Shown in pieces: positions 38,442-49,038 of a stretch of DNA of 64,000 nt. Source of the stretch: Pseudomonas sp. MF4836 (GTDB lineage: Bacteria > Pseudomonadota > Gammaproteobacteria > Pseudomonadales > Pseudomonadaceae). Made by a program: the position numbers and the translations under genes. Below the pieces are notes generated by a model, which searched no databases, was not told the DNA's origin, and was given only the letters and a program-made list of their open reading frames with translations. Position 1 is the first letter of the stretch; each line of letters begins with the position of its first letter. Where the stretch lies: positions 1 through 64,000 of the forward strand of contig NZ_MVOL01000009.1 of the NCBI RefSeq assembly GCF_002018875.1. The letters are read 5' to 3'.

Positions 38442-39188
38442 TCAGCCGAGCTGCTCTGCCACCGACTCAGGAATATCCGCGTTGGAATAGACGTTCTGCA
38501 CGTCATCCAGATCTTCCAGCATATCGATCAGCTTGAGGACCTTTTCCGCGCCTTCCAGATCCAGTTCGGCACTGGTGGTCGGCAGCATGACGATTTCCGC
38601 ATCGGCGGCCTTGAATCCGGCGGCCTCCAACGAGTTGCGCACCGCGTAAAAACCGCCGAAGGAAGTGAACACGTCGACCGAACCGTCCTCGTTGCTCACC
38701 ACGTCATCGGCGTCGGCTTCCATGGCGGCTTCAATCAGCGCGTCCTCATCGACACCCGGCGCAAAGGAAATCTGCCCCTTGCGCTCGAACAGGTAGGCCA
38801 CCGAACCATCGGTACCCAGGTTGCCACCACACTTGCTAAACGCGTGACGCACGGCTGCTGCGGTACGGTTGCGGTTGTCGGTCATGCATTCGACCATCAC
38901 CGCCACGCCGCCCGGGCCGTAACCTTCGTAGGTCAGTTCGACCATGTCGTCGGTATCGGCCGCGCCGGCACCACGTGCCACCGCGCGATCGATGATATCG
39001 CGGCTCATGTTCGCGCCAAGGGCCTTGTCCAGGGCCAGCCGCAGACGCGGGTTGGAGCCCGGGTCCCCACCGCCCTGACGGGCAGCGACAGTCAGCTCAC
39101 GAATCCACTTGGTGAAAATCTTGCCTTTCTTGGCATCCTGACGCTCTTTGCGGTGCTTGATGTTCGCCCACTTGGAATGACCTGCCAT
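38442..39188 (-). CDS. yebC: YebC/PmpR-family regulator
   Basis: The 248-residue protein starts at ATG 39188 ([20 protein letters not shown]), giving the usual family start; the longer frame to 39278 runs through a terminator. [20 protein letters not shown] and [19 protein letters not shown] are family blocks. The P. aeruginosa orthologue next to ruvC (PmpR) binds the pqsR promoter. Related proteins help ribosomes through proline-rich stretches, so its role here may be translational. Confidence 0.96.
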   Translation of the reverse strand: MAGHSKWANIKHRKERQDAKKGKIFTKWIRELTVAARQGGGDPGSNPRLRLALDKALGANMSRDIIDRAVARGAGAADTDDMVELTYEGYGPGGVAVMVECMTDNRNRTAAAVRHAFSKCGGNLGTDGSVAYLFERKGQISFAPGVDEDALIEAAMEADADDVVSNEDGSVDVFTSFGGFYAVRNSLEAAGFKAADAEIVMLPTTSAELDLEGAEKVLKLIDMLEDLDDVQNVYSNADIPESVAEQLG

Positions 39189-39265
39189 AACTTGCTCCAA
39201 ATTCTCTTTGAAACCTTGTCCGCGACGCCCTTGCAGCGCGCGAACAACAAAATCCGGACCCAATA

Positions 39266-39293
39266 GAAAAAGGCGCACCCGAAGATGCGCCTT
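39266..39293 (-). terminator. Terminator after aspS
   Basis: AAGGCGCA and TGCGCCTT form an 8-bp stem. On the minus strand a short T-run (TTTTTC) follows, ending aspS transcription before yebC. Confidence 0.86.
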
Positions 39294-39304
39294 ATCAGGT
39301 CAGC

Positions 39305-41080
<1,776 letters not shown>

Positions 41081-41177
41081 GGTAGTGGTTTCACTTCTCG
41101 TAATTCGAAATTCGGTGGGAGGCCTTGCGCACCTCTAAGGTGCCGGATAGTGCAAGAACTCGCGCGTGTCGTTCAAC

Positions 41178-41399
41178 TTAGTCAGCTTTGTCGCCGCCGG
41201 CCAGATTCTTCTTGGTGCCGGTCTTGAAGTCGGTCTCGTACCAGCCGGTGCCGCTGAGGCGAAAGCCAGGCATGGACAGCATTTTCTTCAATTCGGGCGC
41301 CTGGCAGGCAGGGCAGTCGACCAGTGGATCGGCACTGATCTTTTGAATGGCTTCCAGCTGATGACCGCAGGAGGCACATTGGTAGTCGTACATGGGCAT
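41178..41399 (-). CDS. FmdB-family zinc-ribbon protein
   Basis: The 73-residue protein starts at ATG 41399 (MPMYDYQCASCGHQ), the usual family start; a longer frame adds five residues. Two CxxC pairs (CASC and CPAC) form a zinc ribbon, followed by FRLSGTGWYETDFKTG. Family members are putative regulatory or metal-binding proteins of unknown role. It lies about 100 bases upstream of aspS on the same strand. Confidence 0.9.
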   Translation of the reverse strand: MPMYDYQCASCGHQLEAIQKISADPLVDCPACQAPELKKMLSMPGFRLSGTGWYETDFKTGTKKNLAGGDKAD

Positions 41400-41665
41400 G
41401 GGACGTCTCGACAATCAGAATGGAGCTTGAACTGCAGTCAGAGCCCACGCCAAAGCCCGGGCTACGGAACAAAGGGCGTGATTATATCCATTAAATCGAC
41501 CCTGTGCAGCCGTATCCGGGCACAGAGCAAGGTTCACAGTACCCAGAGTGGCACCCGCCCAGTGACAGACCGCACCGCAGTCATTGCTGAGCATCGGCCA
41601 AATGGCAGGATATAAAGGCAGCGCGACGACGAGTGACGCCAAACGGCACCACTCGTCCCCGGCGG

Positions 41666-42139
41666 TTAGCGGTTATCGAGCAGCGAGCGCAGCATCCACG
41701 CGGTTTTTTCATGAACCTGCATGCGCTGGGTGAGCAAGTCCGCGGTAGGTTCGTCACTGACCTTGTCCAGCAACGGGAAAATGCCACGCGCCGTACGGGT
41801 CACGGCTTCCTGACCGGCGACCAATTGCTTGATCATCTCTTCGGCACTCGGCACGCCCTCTTCTTCCTTGATTGAAGAAAGGCGGGCATAGATCGAGTAG
41901 GCGCCAGGTGCCGGGAAGCCCAGCGCGCGGATGCGCTCGGCGATCAGGTCGACTGCCAGGGCCAGCTCGTTGTACTGCTCCTCGAACATCAGGTGCAGGG
42001 TACGAAACTGTGGACCGGTGACGTTCCAGTGAAAGTTATGAGTCTTCAGATAAAGCACGTATGTATCTGAAAGCAGGCGGGAGAGGCCATCCACGATGGA
42101 TTTGCGGTCTTCTTCGCTGATACCGATATCGATTGCCAT
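41666..42139 (-). CDS. dps: Dps-like ferritin / DNA protection protein
   Basis: The 157-residue protein starts at ATG 42139 with CGGAGATA upstream. The ferroxidase ligands typical of Dps are in [17 protein letters not shown] and [23 protein letters not shown]. The 12-mer stores iron oxidised by peroxide and can shield DNA. Its N-terminus lacks the lysine-rich tail of E. coli Dps, so direct DNA binding is less certain. It is divergent from the cold-shock-domain gene. Confidence 0.94.
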   Translation of the reverse strand: MAIDIGISEEDRKSIVDGLSRLLSDTYVLYLKTHNFHWNVTGPQFRTLHLMFEEQYNELALAVDLIAERIRALGFPAPGAYSIYARLSSIKEEEGVPSAEEMIKQLVAGQEAVTRTARGIFPLLDKVSDEPTADLLTQRMQVHEKTAWMLRSLLDNR

Positions 42140-42597
42140 GTTTATCTCCGTTGACAGGTTGAATTCACCAAACCAGGTGCCGAACCACTCTAGCAAGAGT
42201 CAATCACCCTCGCTGAGCGGATTTCCCTTGAGGCCTGCGGTCAATTGTCCCGCAAGCTGCGACGTGCCATCACTCGGCTGCGAAAGCCCACGATGGAACG
42301 ACTGAAAAACGGTGCTTATTGAAAATGCGGGCGCCAGCTCTCTAAATCAAGGCTTTGCACGATACTGCAAAGATTTGCGCTCCCCGCCGCCGCCCTGCCC
42401 GCTCCCACCGACACCGCAGCTGATTTGAGAAGGCAAGGGCTTTACTGTTAAATAGGCACCGTGTCGTTGTTGCCTATTTCTTCGGCCACAACGCATAGGC
42501 TGATACCACGTACGTGCCCAACGCCTCCCATTGTTCAGAAGCGAACCGTGCGTCATCAGCTCTTCCTTGCGATCCGTCTTAACGTGAGTTAATTAAA
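42140..42597. other. Divergent promoter region between dps and the cold-shock-domain gene
   Basis: No credible gene lies in these 458 bases. The part nearer 42598 probably includes a leader for the cold-shock-domain gene. No good Shine-Dalgarno precedes its ATG (GTGAGTTAATTAAA), which is unusual. I found no clear OxyR or Fur box for dps. Confidence 0.45.
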
Positions 42598-43203
42598 ATG
42601 TTGAAAATCGTCCACCTGCTAACGGGCGCTGCGGCTCTGCTGCTGTCCTTTATCCCCAGCCTTCGGTCTGAGGCCATTCCCTACCTGCAACAACCTGATG
42701 CTGTATACCTGGCCTTTTTCGGCCTGCTCAACCTCACTCTGGCTCCGGTTATCCCTTACTGGAACAGAGGTCCACGTCACCAACTGCAAAACCTGGTCAG
42801 CGCGCTGCTGGTTCTGGCCGTGGTCCTGCAGACACTCACCCTGCTTGCTCCAATGCCGGTCATCGGCGGCCAACCTGCCGTACTGTTCAGCCTGCTGACG
42901 GCGGTGATTGCCGTGGTTCTGCACCTGGCGGTCAGCTTCTACAAGTCGTCACCGGCTGCTGCCTCCTCCCAAACCTATGACATGACCAATCGCGATACGG
43001 GCACCGTCAAATGGTTCAACACGTCCAAGGGCTTCGGTTTTATTTCCCGCGATTCCGGGGATGATATTTTCGTGCACTTTCGCGCTATTCGCGGAGAAGG
43101 CCATCGCGTCCTGGTCGAAGGCCAGCGCGTGGAGTTTTCGGTGATGAACCGTGATAAAGGCCTGCAAGCCGAAGATGTGATCGCCGCTCTGCCGCGTCGC
43201 TGA
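42598..43203 (+). CDS. Membrane protein with C-terminal cold-shock domain
   Basis: The 201-residue fusion has three or four predicted membrane segments in the first 120 residues: [59 protein letters not shown] and [20 protein letters not shown] linker of about 15 residues follows, then a full cold-shock domain (about 133-200) with [15 protein letters not shown] and DIFVHFRAI. The domain would face the cytoplasm. P. aeruginosa has a cold-shock gene at the same place beside dps (PA0961, from memory). Membrane tethering of an RNA-binding domain is the notable feature. Confidence 0.88.
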   Translation: MLKIVHLLTGAAALLLSFIPSLRSEAIPYLQQPDAVYLAFFGLLNLTLAPVIPYWNRGPRHQLQNLVSALLVLAVVLQTLTLLAPMPVIGGQPAVLFSLLTAVIAVVLHLAVSFYKSSPAAASSQTYDMTNRDTGTVKWFNTSKGFGFISRDSGDDIFVHFRAIRGEGHRVLVEGQRVEFSVMNRDKGLQAEDVIAALPRR

Positions 43204-43213
43204 TTCAGCCGAA

Positions 43214-43252
43214 AAAAAACCGCGTTGCAGCCTCGCTGCAACGCGGTTTTTT
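43214..43252. terminator. Bidirectional terminator between the cold-shock-domain gene and slyX
   Basis: AACCGCGTTGCAGC and GCTGCAACGCGGTT form a perfect 14-bp stem with a CTC loop, flanked by A-run and T-run, serving both converging genes. Confidence 0.95.
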
Positions 43253-43279
43253 ATTGCCCGGCCAATACACGACCTTGAA

Positions 43280-43486
43280 TCAGTAATGCGGCGGCGGGGC
43301 CTCCTCCTCGAACGTTTCGAATTGACCGGCCATTTCCGCCTGGCGCTTGAGCAAGGCTGCCATCTGCAATTGCAGGCGCTCGACCACGCGCTGTTGCGCC
43401 ACCAACACATCGTTCAGGGTCTGGATGGTGTCATCCTGAAACGCCAATCGGCTTTCCAACTCCATTACACGCTCATCAAGGCTCAT
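43280..43486 (-). CDS. slyX: SlyX-family coiled-coil protein
   Basis: The 68-residue protein is almost entirely a coiled coil ([21 protein letters not shown], then [15 protein letters not shown]) and ends in PPPHY, the conserved SlyX tail. Function is unknown. It begins three bases after the HIT gene stop and is probably co-transcribed with it. Confidence 0.93.
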   Translation of the reverse strand: MSLDERVMELESRLAFQDDTIQTLNDVLVAQQRVVERLQLQMAALLKRQAEMAGQFETFEEEAPPPHY

Positions 43487-43489
43487 GAG

Positions 43490-43915
43490 TCAGGCCTCCA
43501 GGAACTTGAAGTCATCGGCCAGCACCAGGCGCAAACGCTCACGAATAGTTGCCACCTGCTCGGCCGTGTAAGGCCGCGCCGGGTGCTTGCCCCATACCGG
43601 GGCTGGCCAGGCAGCATCGTCACGTCGCCGCACAATAACGTGCATATGCAGTTGGCTGACTACATTACCCAGGGCTGCCACATTCAACTTGTCGGCATCG
43701 AACGAGTCTTTGAGCAACTCGGCGAACGCCGTGGTTTCGCGCCACAGTTGTTGTTGATCAGCATCATCTAATTGAAACAACTCGCTGATGTCGGCGCGAC
43801 GTGGAACCAGAATGAACCAGGGATAATTCGAGTCGTTGGACAACAGCAACCGGCACAACGGGAAGTCGCCGATAGGCAATGTGTCTTGTTGAAGCCGTGG
43901 ATCTAAAGCGAACAC
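43490..43915 (-). CDS. HIT-domain protein with variant triad
   Basis: About 141 residues from GTG 43915 (VFALDPRLQQDTLP), with GGGAG seven bases upstream; a GTG nine bases earlier is possible but badly spaced. The nucleotide-binding motif is QLHMHVIVRRRDD, so the first histidine of the HxHxH pattern is glutamine while the central, catalytic histidine remains. NYPWFILVPRRADISE is the other family block. Substrate unknown; a dinucleoside polyphosphate or AMP-ester hydrolase is possible. Confidence 0.87.
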   Translation of the reverse strand: MFALDPRLQQDTLPIGDFPLCRLLLSNDSNYPWFILVPRRADISELFQLDDADQQQLWRETTAFAELLKDSFDADKLNVAALGNVVSQLHMHVIVRRRDDAAWPAPVWGKHPARPYTAEQVATIRERLRLVLADDFKFLEA

Positions 43916-44836
43916 CGCGCGCACTCCCGCTCAGTTCATCAAATTTAAGCTTGGTGCCCGACAAGGCTGGCAGCCTGCCTGGCGAAAGGATGCAGCATAC
44001 CCGCGAATGCCTTCGGGTTCATCGCCATCCGCCCTGAACTGCACGCTGCGCTACACACCCTGCAAAAGAAAAGTCCATCGCCCCACGGCGGAACATTTTC
44101 AGCGCCAACGCACCATCAAAGCGCCGACCGTTAGGCGTGATCTTGATCGGGCACCGCGCCCGCTCGGCCATGGCAGCGTCTGCAATGGCACAACTGTATG
44201 AATTCGGCACAGCAGTCATGAACTTTTGCACCAAAACCGCACAGTGCGTCTACTCTTAGTGCGTCACGCATCCGCCGTTTACTCACAAACGGGGTGAACC
44301 GGTAACGTTTTTGATGGTCTCGCGTTTTTTTCGCAGGGAGCAACACAACCCAAGAAGCGGCGTCAAGCCCGAACCAAAGGACCTTAAAACGCAGGTTTTA
44401 TGAGGTTTTTACAGGCCCGGGCCGAAGGTTAAAAAAAAATCCGAGCTTTTGCTGATTTGAGCACGCTTGTTGCATTCACCCCCACATCGTCTAAAAGAGG
44501 CTCTGCGAAAGAGAACCGCTTATAGGCCAATAATAATAGTGGCAGGGTCGCCCCATGCTGTTTTGATTGCCCACGACGAGGGTCTTTCTTACGTCAATAC
44601 GGCTTTCAAAAACGACGCTTTAGTTGTCAGTCCGAATACAGTTGGACTACGAAATTGCGACATGGATCGAGCAATTTGCGACAGGCTCGTAAAGAAGCCG
44701 AAAGGATAGATACGCAAGTATCGCCAACATTGTCAGCGTGATATAAGTTTGCGCCGACACAAAAAGAAAGAGCCGCCCAGATAATAAATCAGGTGGGACG
44801 GCAGTACTCTTCTAAAAACCAAAGGAGCAAATCACG
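43916..44836. other. Long intergenic region before the OprD-type porin
   Basis: No gene is convincing in these 921 bases. Several short frames lack ribosome sites and family resemblance. Visible items are a hairpin CCGTTT-ACTCAC-AAACGG near 44274, two GCGACA direct repeats (44657-44683), a run of nine A residues near 44430, and AAGGAG before the porin ATG. The length suggests a long controlled 5' region or a small RNA, but no terminator-bounded transcript is evident. Confidence 0.5.
44657..44683. promoter_or_regulatory. Direct repeat of GCGACA, ArgR-like half-sites
   Basis: GCGACA occurs at 44657-44662 and 44678-44683 with 21-base phasing, each preceded by ATT or TTT. The complement TGTCGC is the conserved part of the Pseudomonas ArgR half-site (TGTCGC-N8-AA). 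The AA part is not kept. ArgR is known to control oprD in P. aeruginosa, so this is a plausible but degenerate site about 160 bases before the porin start. Confidence 0.42.
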
Positions 44837-46189
44837 ATGCGCGTGATGAAGTGGAGCATGATCGCCCTGGCTGTTTCAGCAGGCACCTCGCAGTTCGCAA
44901 TCGCGTCTTCTCAGGACGAAGCCAAGGGCTTCATCGAAGACAGCACCCTGACTGCGAAAACTCGCATGATGTACATGAACCGCGATTTCAAAAGCGGCGT
45001 AGGCAACGATCGTCGCGCTAACGGTACCAATACCACCAGCGATGACGGCATCAGCGGCTATCGCCAGGACACTGGCATCAGCGAATTGCTCAACTATCAG
45101 TCCGGCTTCACTCAAGGCACCGTAGGTGTCGGCGTGGACGCAATGGCAATGGGCAGCGTCAAGCTTGATGGCGGCGCAGGCCGTGCAGGTAACGGTCTGT
45201 TCGGTACCAACGGTGCCGGCGAACCAGAAAACACCCAATCCAAAGCTGCAGCAGCCGTCAAACTGCGCTTGTCGGATACTGTACTCAAGTACGGTAACCA
45301 GGTTGTATCCAGCCCGGTATTCACTACCGATGACGGCCGTCTGTTGCCTGAAATCGCGACCGGCACCTTGCTGACCAGCAACGAAATCAAAGGCCTGGAG
45401 CTGACCGCAGGTCGCTTCACCGCCATGAGCGGCCAAACCGGCATGGCTCGTGACAGCATCAACGGCCGCAACACCGCTGACGGTACCTACAAGCCAGGTC
45501 TGACTGCAGCCAACATCGCAGGCGCTACCTACTCCGGCCTTGAAAACTTCATCTTCGCGGTCCATGCGTCCGACATCGAAGACTACTGGAAGAAGCAGTA
45601 CTTCAACGTGAACTACACGTTGCCACTGAGCGAAAAACAATCGCTGAACTTCGACCTCAACGCCTACCGCAGCAAAGACGACGGCAAGAAACTGGCCGGC
45701 AATCTGGACAACAAAGTCTGGAGCCTTGCAGCTGCCTACAGCATCGAAGCTCACAAATTCACCGTGGCCTACCAGCAGTCCAGCGGCAAGACCGGCTACA
45801 ACTACGGTGTTGACGGCGGCGGTACTGTGTACGTAGCCAACTCGGTGCAGATCTCCGACTTCGTGGGTGAAGACGAGAAATCCTGGCAGGCTCGCTACGA
45901 CATCAACATGGCGTCGTTCGGTGTTCCTGGCCTGAGCTTCATGACTCGCTACATCCGTGGTAGCAACGTTACCGTCCGTGATGAAGACGGCACTCCAGGC
46001 AGCGATGGCACCGAGCACGAGTGGGATCTGGAAGCCAAGTACGTGCTTCAAGAAGGCCCGGCCAAGGACCTCTCGTTCCGTCTGCGTAACGCAATTTACC
46101 GTGGTAGCAACGCCGATTATCGCGGCACCAACTACGACAACCTGAACGACCTGCGTCTGATCGTCGAGTACCCGCTGAGCATCTTGTAA
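44837..46189 (+). CDS. oprD: OprD-family substrate-specific porin
   Basis: The 450-residue outer-membrane protein has a signal peptide (MRVMKWSMIALAVSAGTSQFAIA) nearly the same as P. aeruginosa OprD. EAKGFIEDSTL, SGFTQGTVGVGVDAMA, WSLAAAYSIEAHKFTVAYQ, EKSWQARYDINMASFGVPGLSFMTRYI and the terminal LIVEYPLSIL are OprD hallmarks. The 18-strand barrel lets basic amino acids or related solutes through. The HIT-slyX-dps neighbourhood matches that of oprD (PA0958), which supports the name, but substrate preference is untested. Confidence 0.88.
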   Translation: MRVMKWSMIALAVSAGTSQFAIASSQDEAKGFIEDSTLTAKTRMMYMNRDFKSGVGNDRRANGTNTTSDDGISGYRQDTGISELLNYQSGFTQGTVGVGVDAMAMGSVKLDGGAGRAGNGLFGTNGAGEPENTQSKAAAAVKLRLSDTVLKYGNQVVSSPVFTTDDGRLLPEIATGTLLTSNEIKGLELTAGRFTAMSGQTGMARDSINGRNTADGTYKPGLTAANIAGATYSGLENFIFAVHASDIEDYWKKQYFNVNYTLPLSEKQSLNFDLNAYRSKDDGKKLAGNLDNKVWSLAAAYSIEAHKFTVAYQQSSGKTGYNYGVDGGGTVYVANSVQISDFVGEDEKSWQARYDINMASFGVPGLSFMTRYIRGSNVTVRDEDGTPGSDGTEHEWDLEAKYVLQEGPAKDLSFRLRNAIYRGSNADYRGTNYDNLNDLRLIVEYPLSIL

Positions 46190-46230
46190 TTCAGCGGCTA
46201 TTCGATAGCGCTAGAGCCCTGCTCTAACAA

Positions 46231-46266
46231 AAACCGCCCACCTGATTCAGGTGGGCGGTTTTTTTA
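46231..46266 (+). terminator. Terminator of the porin gene
   Basis: AAACCGCCCACCTG and CAGGTGGGCGGTTT form a 14-bp stem with an ATT loop, followed by a T-run. Confidence 0.95.
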
Positions 46267-46398
46267 TGCCTGACGCATAACAAACAACCAAACTACTAAA
46301 TAGGTAGCTAACAAAGTTATGGCTGGTGCGGCAGCTAAAGTTGCGACGCAAACTTAGCCCAAAAGTTATTAACCCTGATTGCAGTACGCCAGAAACAA

Positions 46399-46421
46399 TC
46401 AAGGGGCGTAACGCCCCTTGA
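46399..46421 (-). terminator. Probable terminator of the MscS gene
   Basis: TCAAGGGGCG and CGCCCCTTGA pair perfectly (10 bp, three-base loop). On the minus strand ATTGTTTCT follows, a weak T-rich tail. It lies about 45 bases after the MscS stop. Confidence 0.65.
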
Positions 46422-46466
46422 GTTTATTGCAGATACTTGACTGACCAGACAAGTAATAAAACTGTC

Positions 46467-47309
46467 TTATTGCGGTGCAGCTTCCTGAACGACTCGAATG
46501 ACTCGCTGTGGAAACGGGATATCGATCCCGGCCGCCCGCAATCGATCACGGGACAACTCGTTAAAGCGGAACATCACATCCCAATAGTCCGCAGTCTTCA
46601 CCCATACCCGCAACGACAAGGTAATAGCGCTATCACCCAGGGTAGAAACCACAGCCACCGGTGCCGGGTCGGCCAGGACTCGTTCGTCCTTGGCCAGCTC
46701 CAGCAACACCTCACGGGCCTTCTGCAAATCGGCGTCGTAATCCACCCCGACATCAAACACCACTTTGCGGGTCGGTTGACGGTTGTAGTTGGTGATGATG
46801 CCGTTGGACAGATTACCGTTAGGCACGATGACCGTCTTGTTATCACCGGTACGCAGCACGGTATGGAAGATCTGGATGCTGTCGACCGTACCGCTGATGC
46901 CCTGGGCTTCGATCCAGTCGCCGATACGGAAAGGACGGAACAGCAAAATCAGCACGCCACCGGCAAAGTTGGCCAGGCTGCCCTGCAACGCCAGGCCGAT
47001 GGCCAGGCCTGCGGCACCGATCGCGGCCACGAAGGACGTGGTTTCGACACCAATCATCGAGGCCACGCTGACAATCAGCAGAACCTTGAGGATGATATTC
47101 GCCAGGCTGCTGATAAACCCCTGCAACGCCAGGTCGGCATTGCGCAACGCCAACAATTTTCCAACCTTGTGGGTCAGCTTGTTGATCAACCACCAGCCCA
47201 CGGCCAGGGTAATGACTGCCAGCAACACGCGGCTGCCGTACTCCATGATCATCGGGATCCAGGCTTGGGAAGCCTTGACCAGATTGTCCACTTCAGCGTT
47301 CAAATCCAT
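46467..47309 (-). CDS. mscS: Small-conductance mechanosensitive channel, MscS family
   Basis: The 280-residue channel is close to the E. coli MscS length. Three helices are present (VLLAVITLAVGWWLINK, ANIILKVLLIVSVASMIG, and pore helix GAAGLAIGLALQGSLANFAGGVLILLF with the Gly/Ala packing pattern). A beta domain (FRIGDWIEAQGISGTVDSIQIFHTVLR) and a C-terminal alpha/beta cage follow. It opens on membrane tension to release solutes in hypo-osmotic shock. Confidence 0.95.
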   Translation of the reverse strand: MDLNAEVDNLVKASQAWIPMIMEYGSRVLLAVITLAVGWWLINKLTHKVGKLLALRNADLALQGFISSLANIILKVLLIVSVASMIGVETTSFVAAIGAAGLAIGLALQGSLANFAGGVLILLFRPFRIGDWIEAQGISGTVDSIQIFHTVLRTGDNKTVIVPNGNLSNGIITNYNRQPTRKVVFDVGVDYDADLQKAREVLLELAKDERVLADPAPVAVVSTLGDSAITLSLRVWVKTADYWDVMFRFNELSRDRLRAAGIDIPFPQRVIRVVQEAAPQ

Positions 47310-47443
47310 CTATATCTCCAGATTTCCGGGGTTCCGGCTTGCATGACTGAGTGGCAGAACAACCAAGCCCACACGCTCAATCGTTTCTGCCCTTGCTCCG
47401 GCCTCGGACGCCAAGAAGGCCTGGAGGTTCCCGAAGCAGCCGA

Positions 47444-47929
47444 TCAGTCGCGGAAGTTGTTGAATTGCAGCGGCATGCCGAACTCTTTGGCACGCAGGGC
47501 TGCGATGGCTTCCTGCAGATCGTCGCGCTTCTTGCCGGTGACCCGCACCTGCTCGCCCTGGATTGCAGCCTGAACCTTCAATTTCGCATCCTTGATATGA
47601 GCGACGATCTTCTTCGCCAGCTCTTTATCGATACCTTCCTTGAGGACCGCGTCCTGCTTCATCAATTTGCCCGATGCATAGGCATCCTTGACTTCAAGGC
47701 ACTGCACGTCGATTTTGCGTTTGACCAGCGCCAGCTTGAGGATCTCGATCATCGCTTCCAGCTGGAAGTCGGCTTCGGCGGTGAGGTTGACGGTCAGGTC
47801 CTTTTCCTTGAACTCGAAGCTGCCCTTGCCCTTCAAGTCATAACGACGGTCCAGTTCCTTGACGGCGTTTTCCACTGCGTTAGTGAGTTCGTGTTTGTCC
47901 AGTTCGGATACCACGTCAAACGACGGCAT
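47444..47929 (-). CDS. yajQ: YajQ-family nucleotide-binding protein
   Basis: The 161-residue protein starts at ATG 47929 ([19 protein letters not shown]) with GGAGAGA upstream. It is the full-length family form with two ferredoxin-like halves; FNNFRD is the usual C-terminus. Family members bind nucleotides or RNA, and a Xanthomonas relative binds c-di-GMP. The exact role here is unknown. Confidence 0.95.
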   Translation of the reverse strand: MPSFDVVSELDKHELTNAVENAVKELDRRYDLKGKGSFEFKEKDLTVNLTAEADFQLEAMIEILKLALVKRKIDVQCLEVKDAYASGKLMKQDAVLKEGIDKELAKKIVAHIKDAKLKVQAAIQGEQVRVTGKKRDDLQEAIAALRAKEFGMPLQFNNFRD

Positions 47930-47966
47930 GTAGTCTCTCCAATAAAAAAGGGGCGCAGCTCGATAA

Positions 47967-48992
<1,026 letters not shown>

Positions 48993-49038
48993 GCAGCGGC
49001 TACGCTGCCCACTTGCTCATCCTTAGCGACGTTCCCTG

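Noticed and set aside
44467-44709. 80-codon plus-strand frame before the porin
   Set aside because: No ribosome site, unfamiliar composition and no recognisable family.
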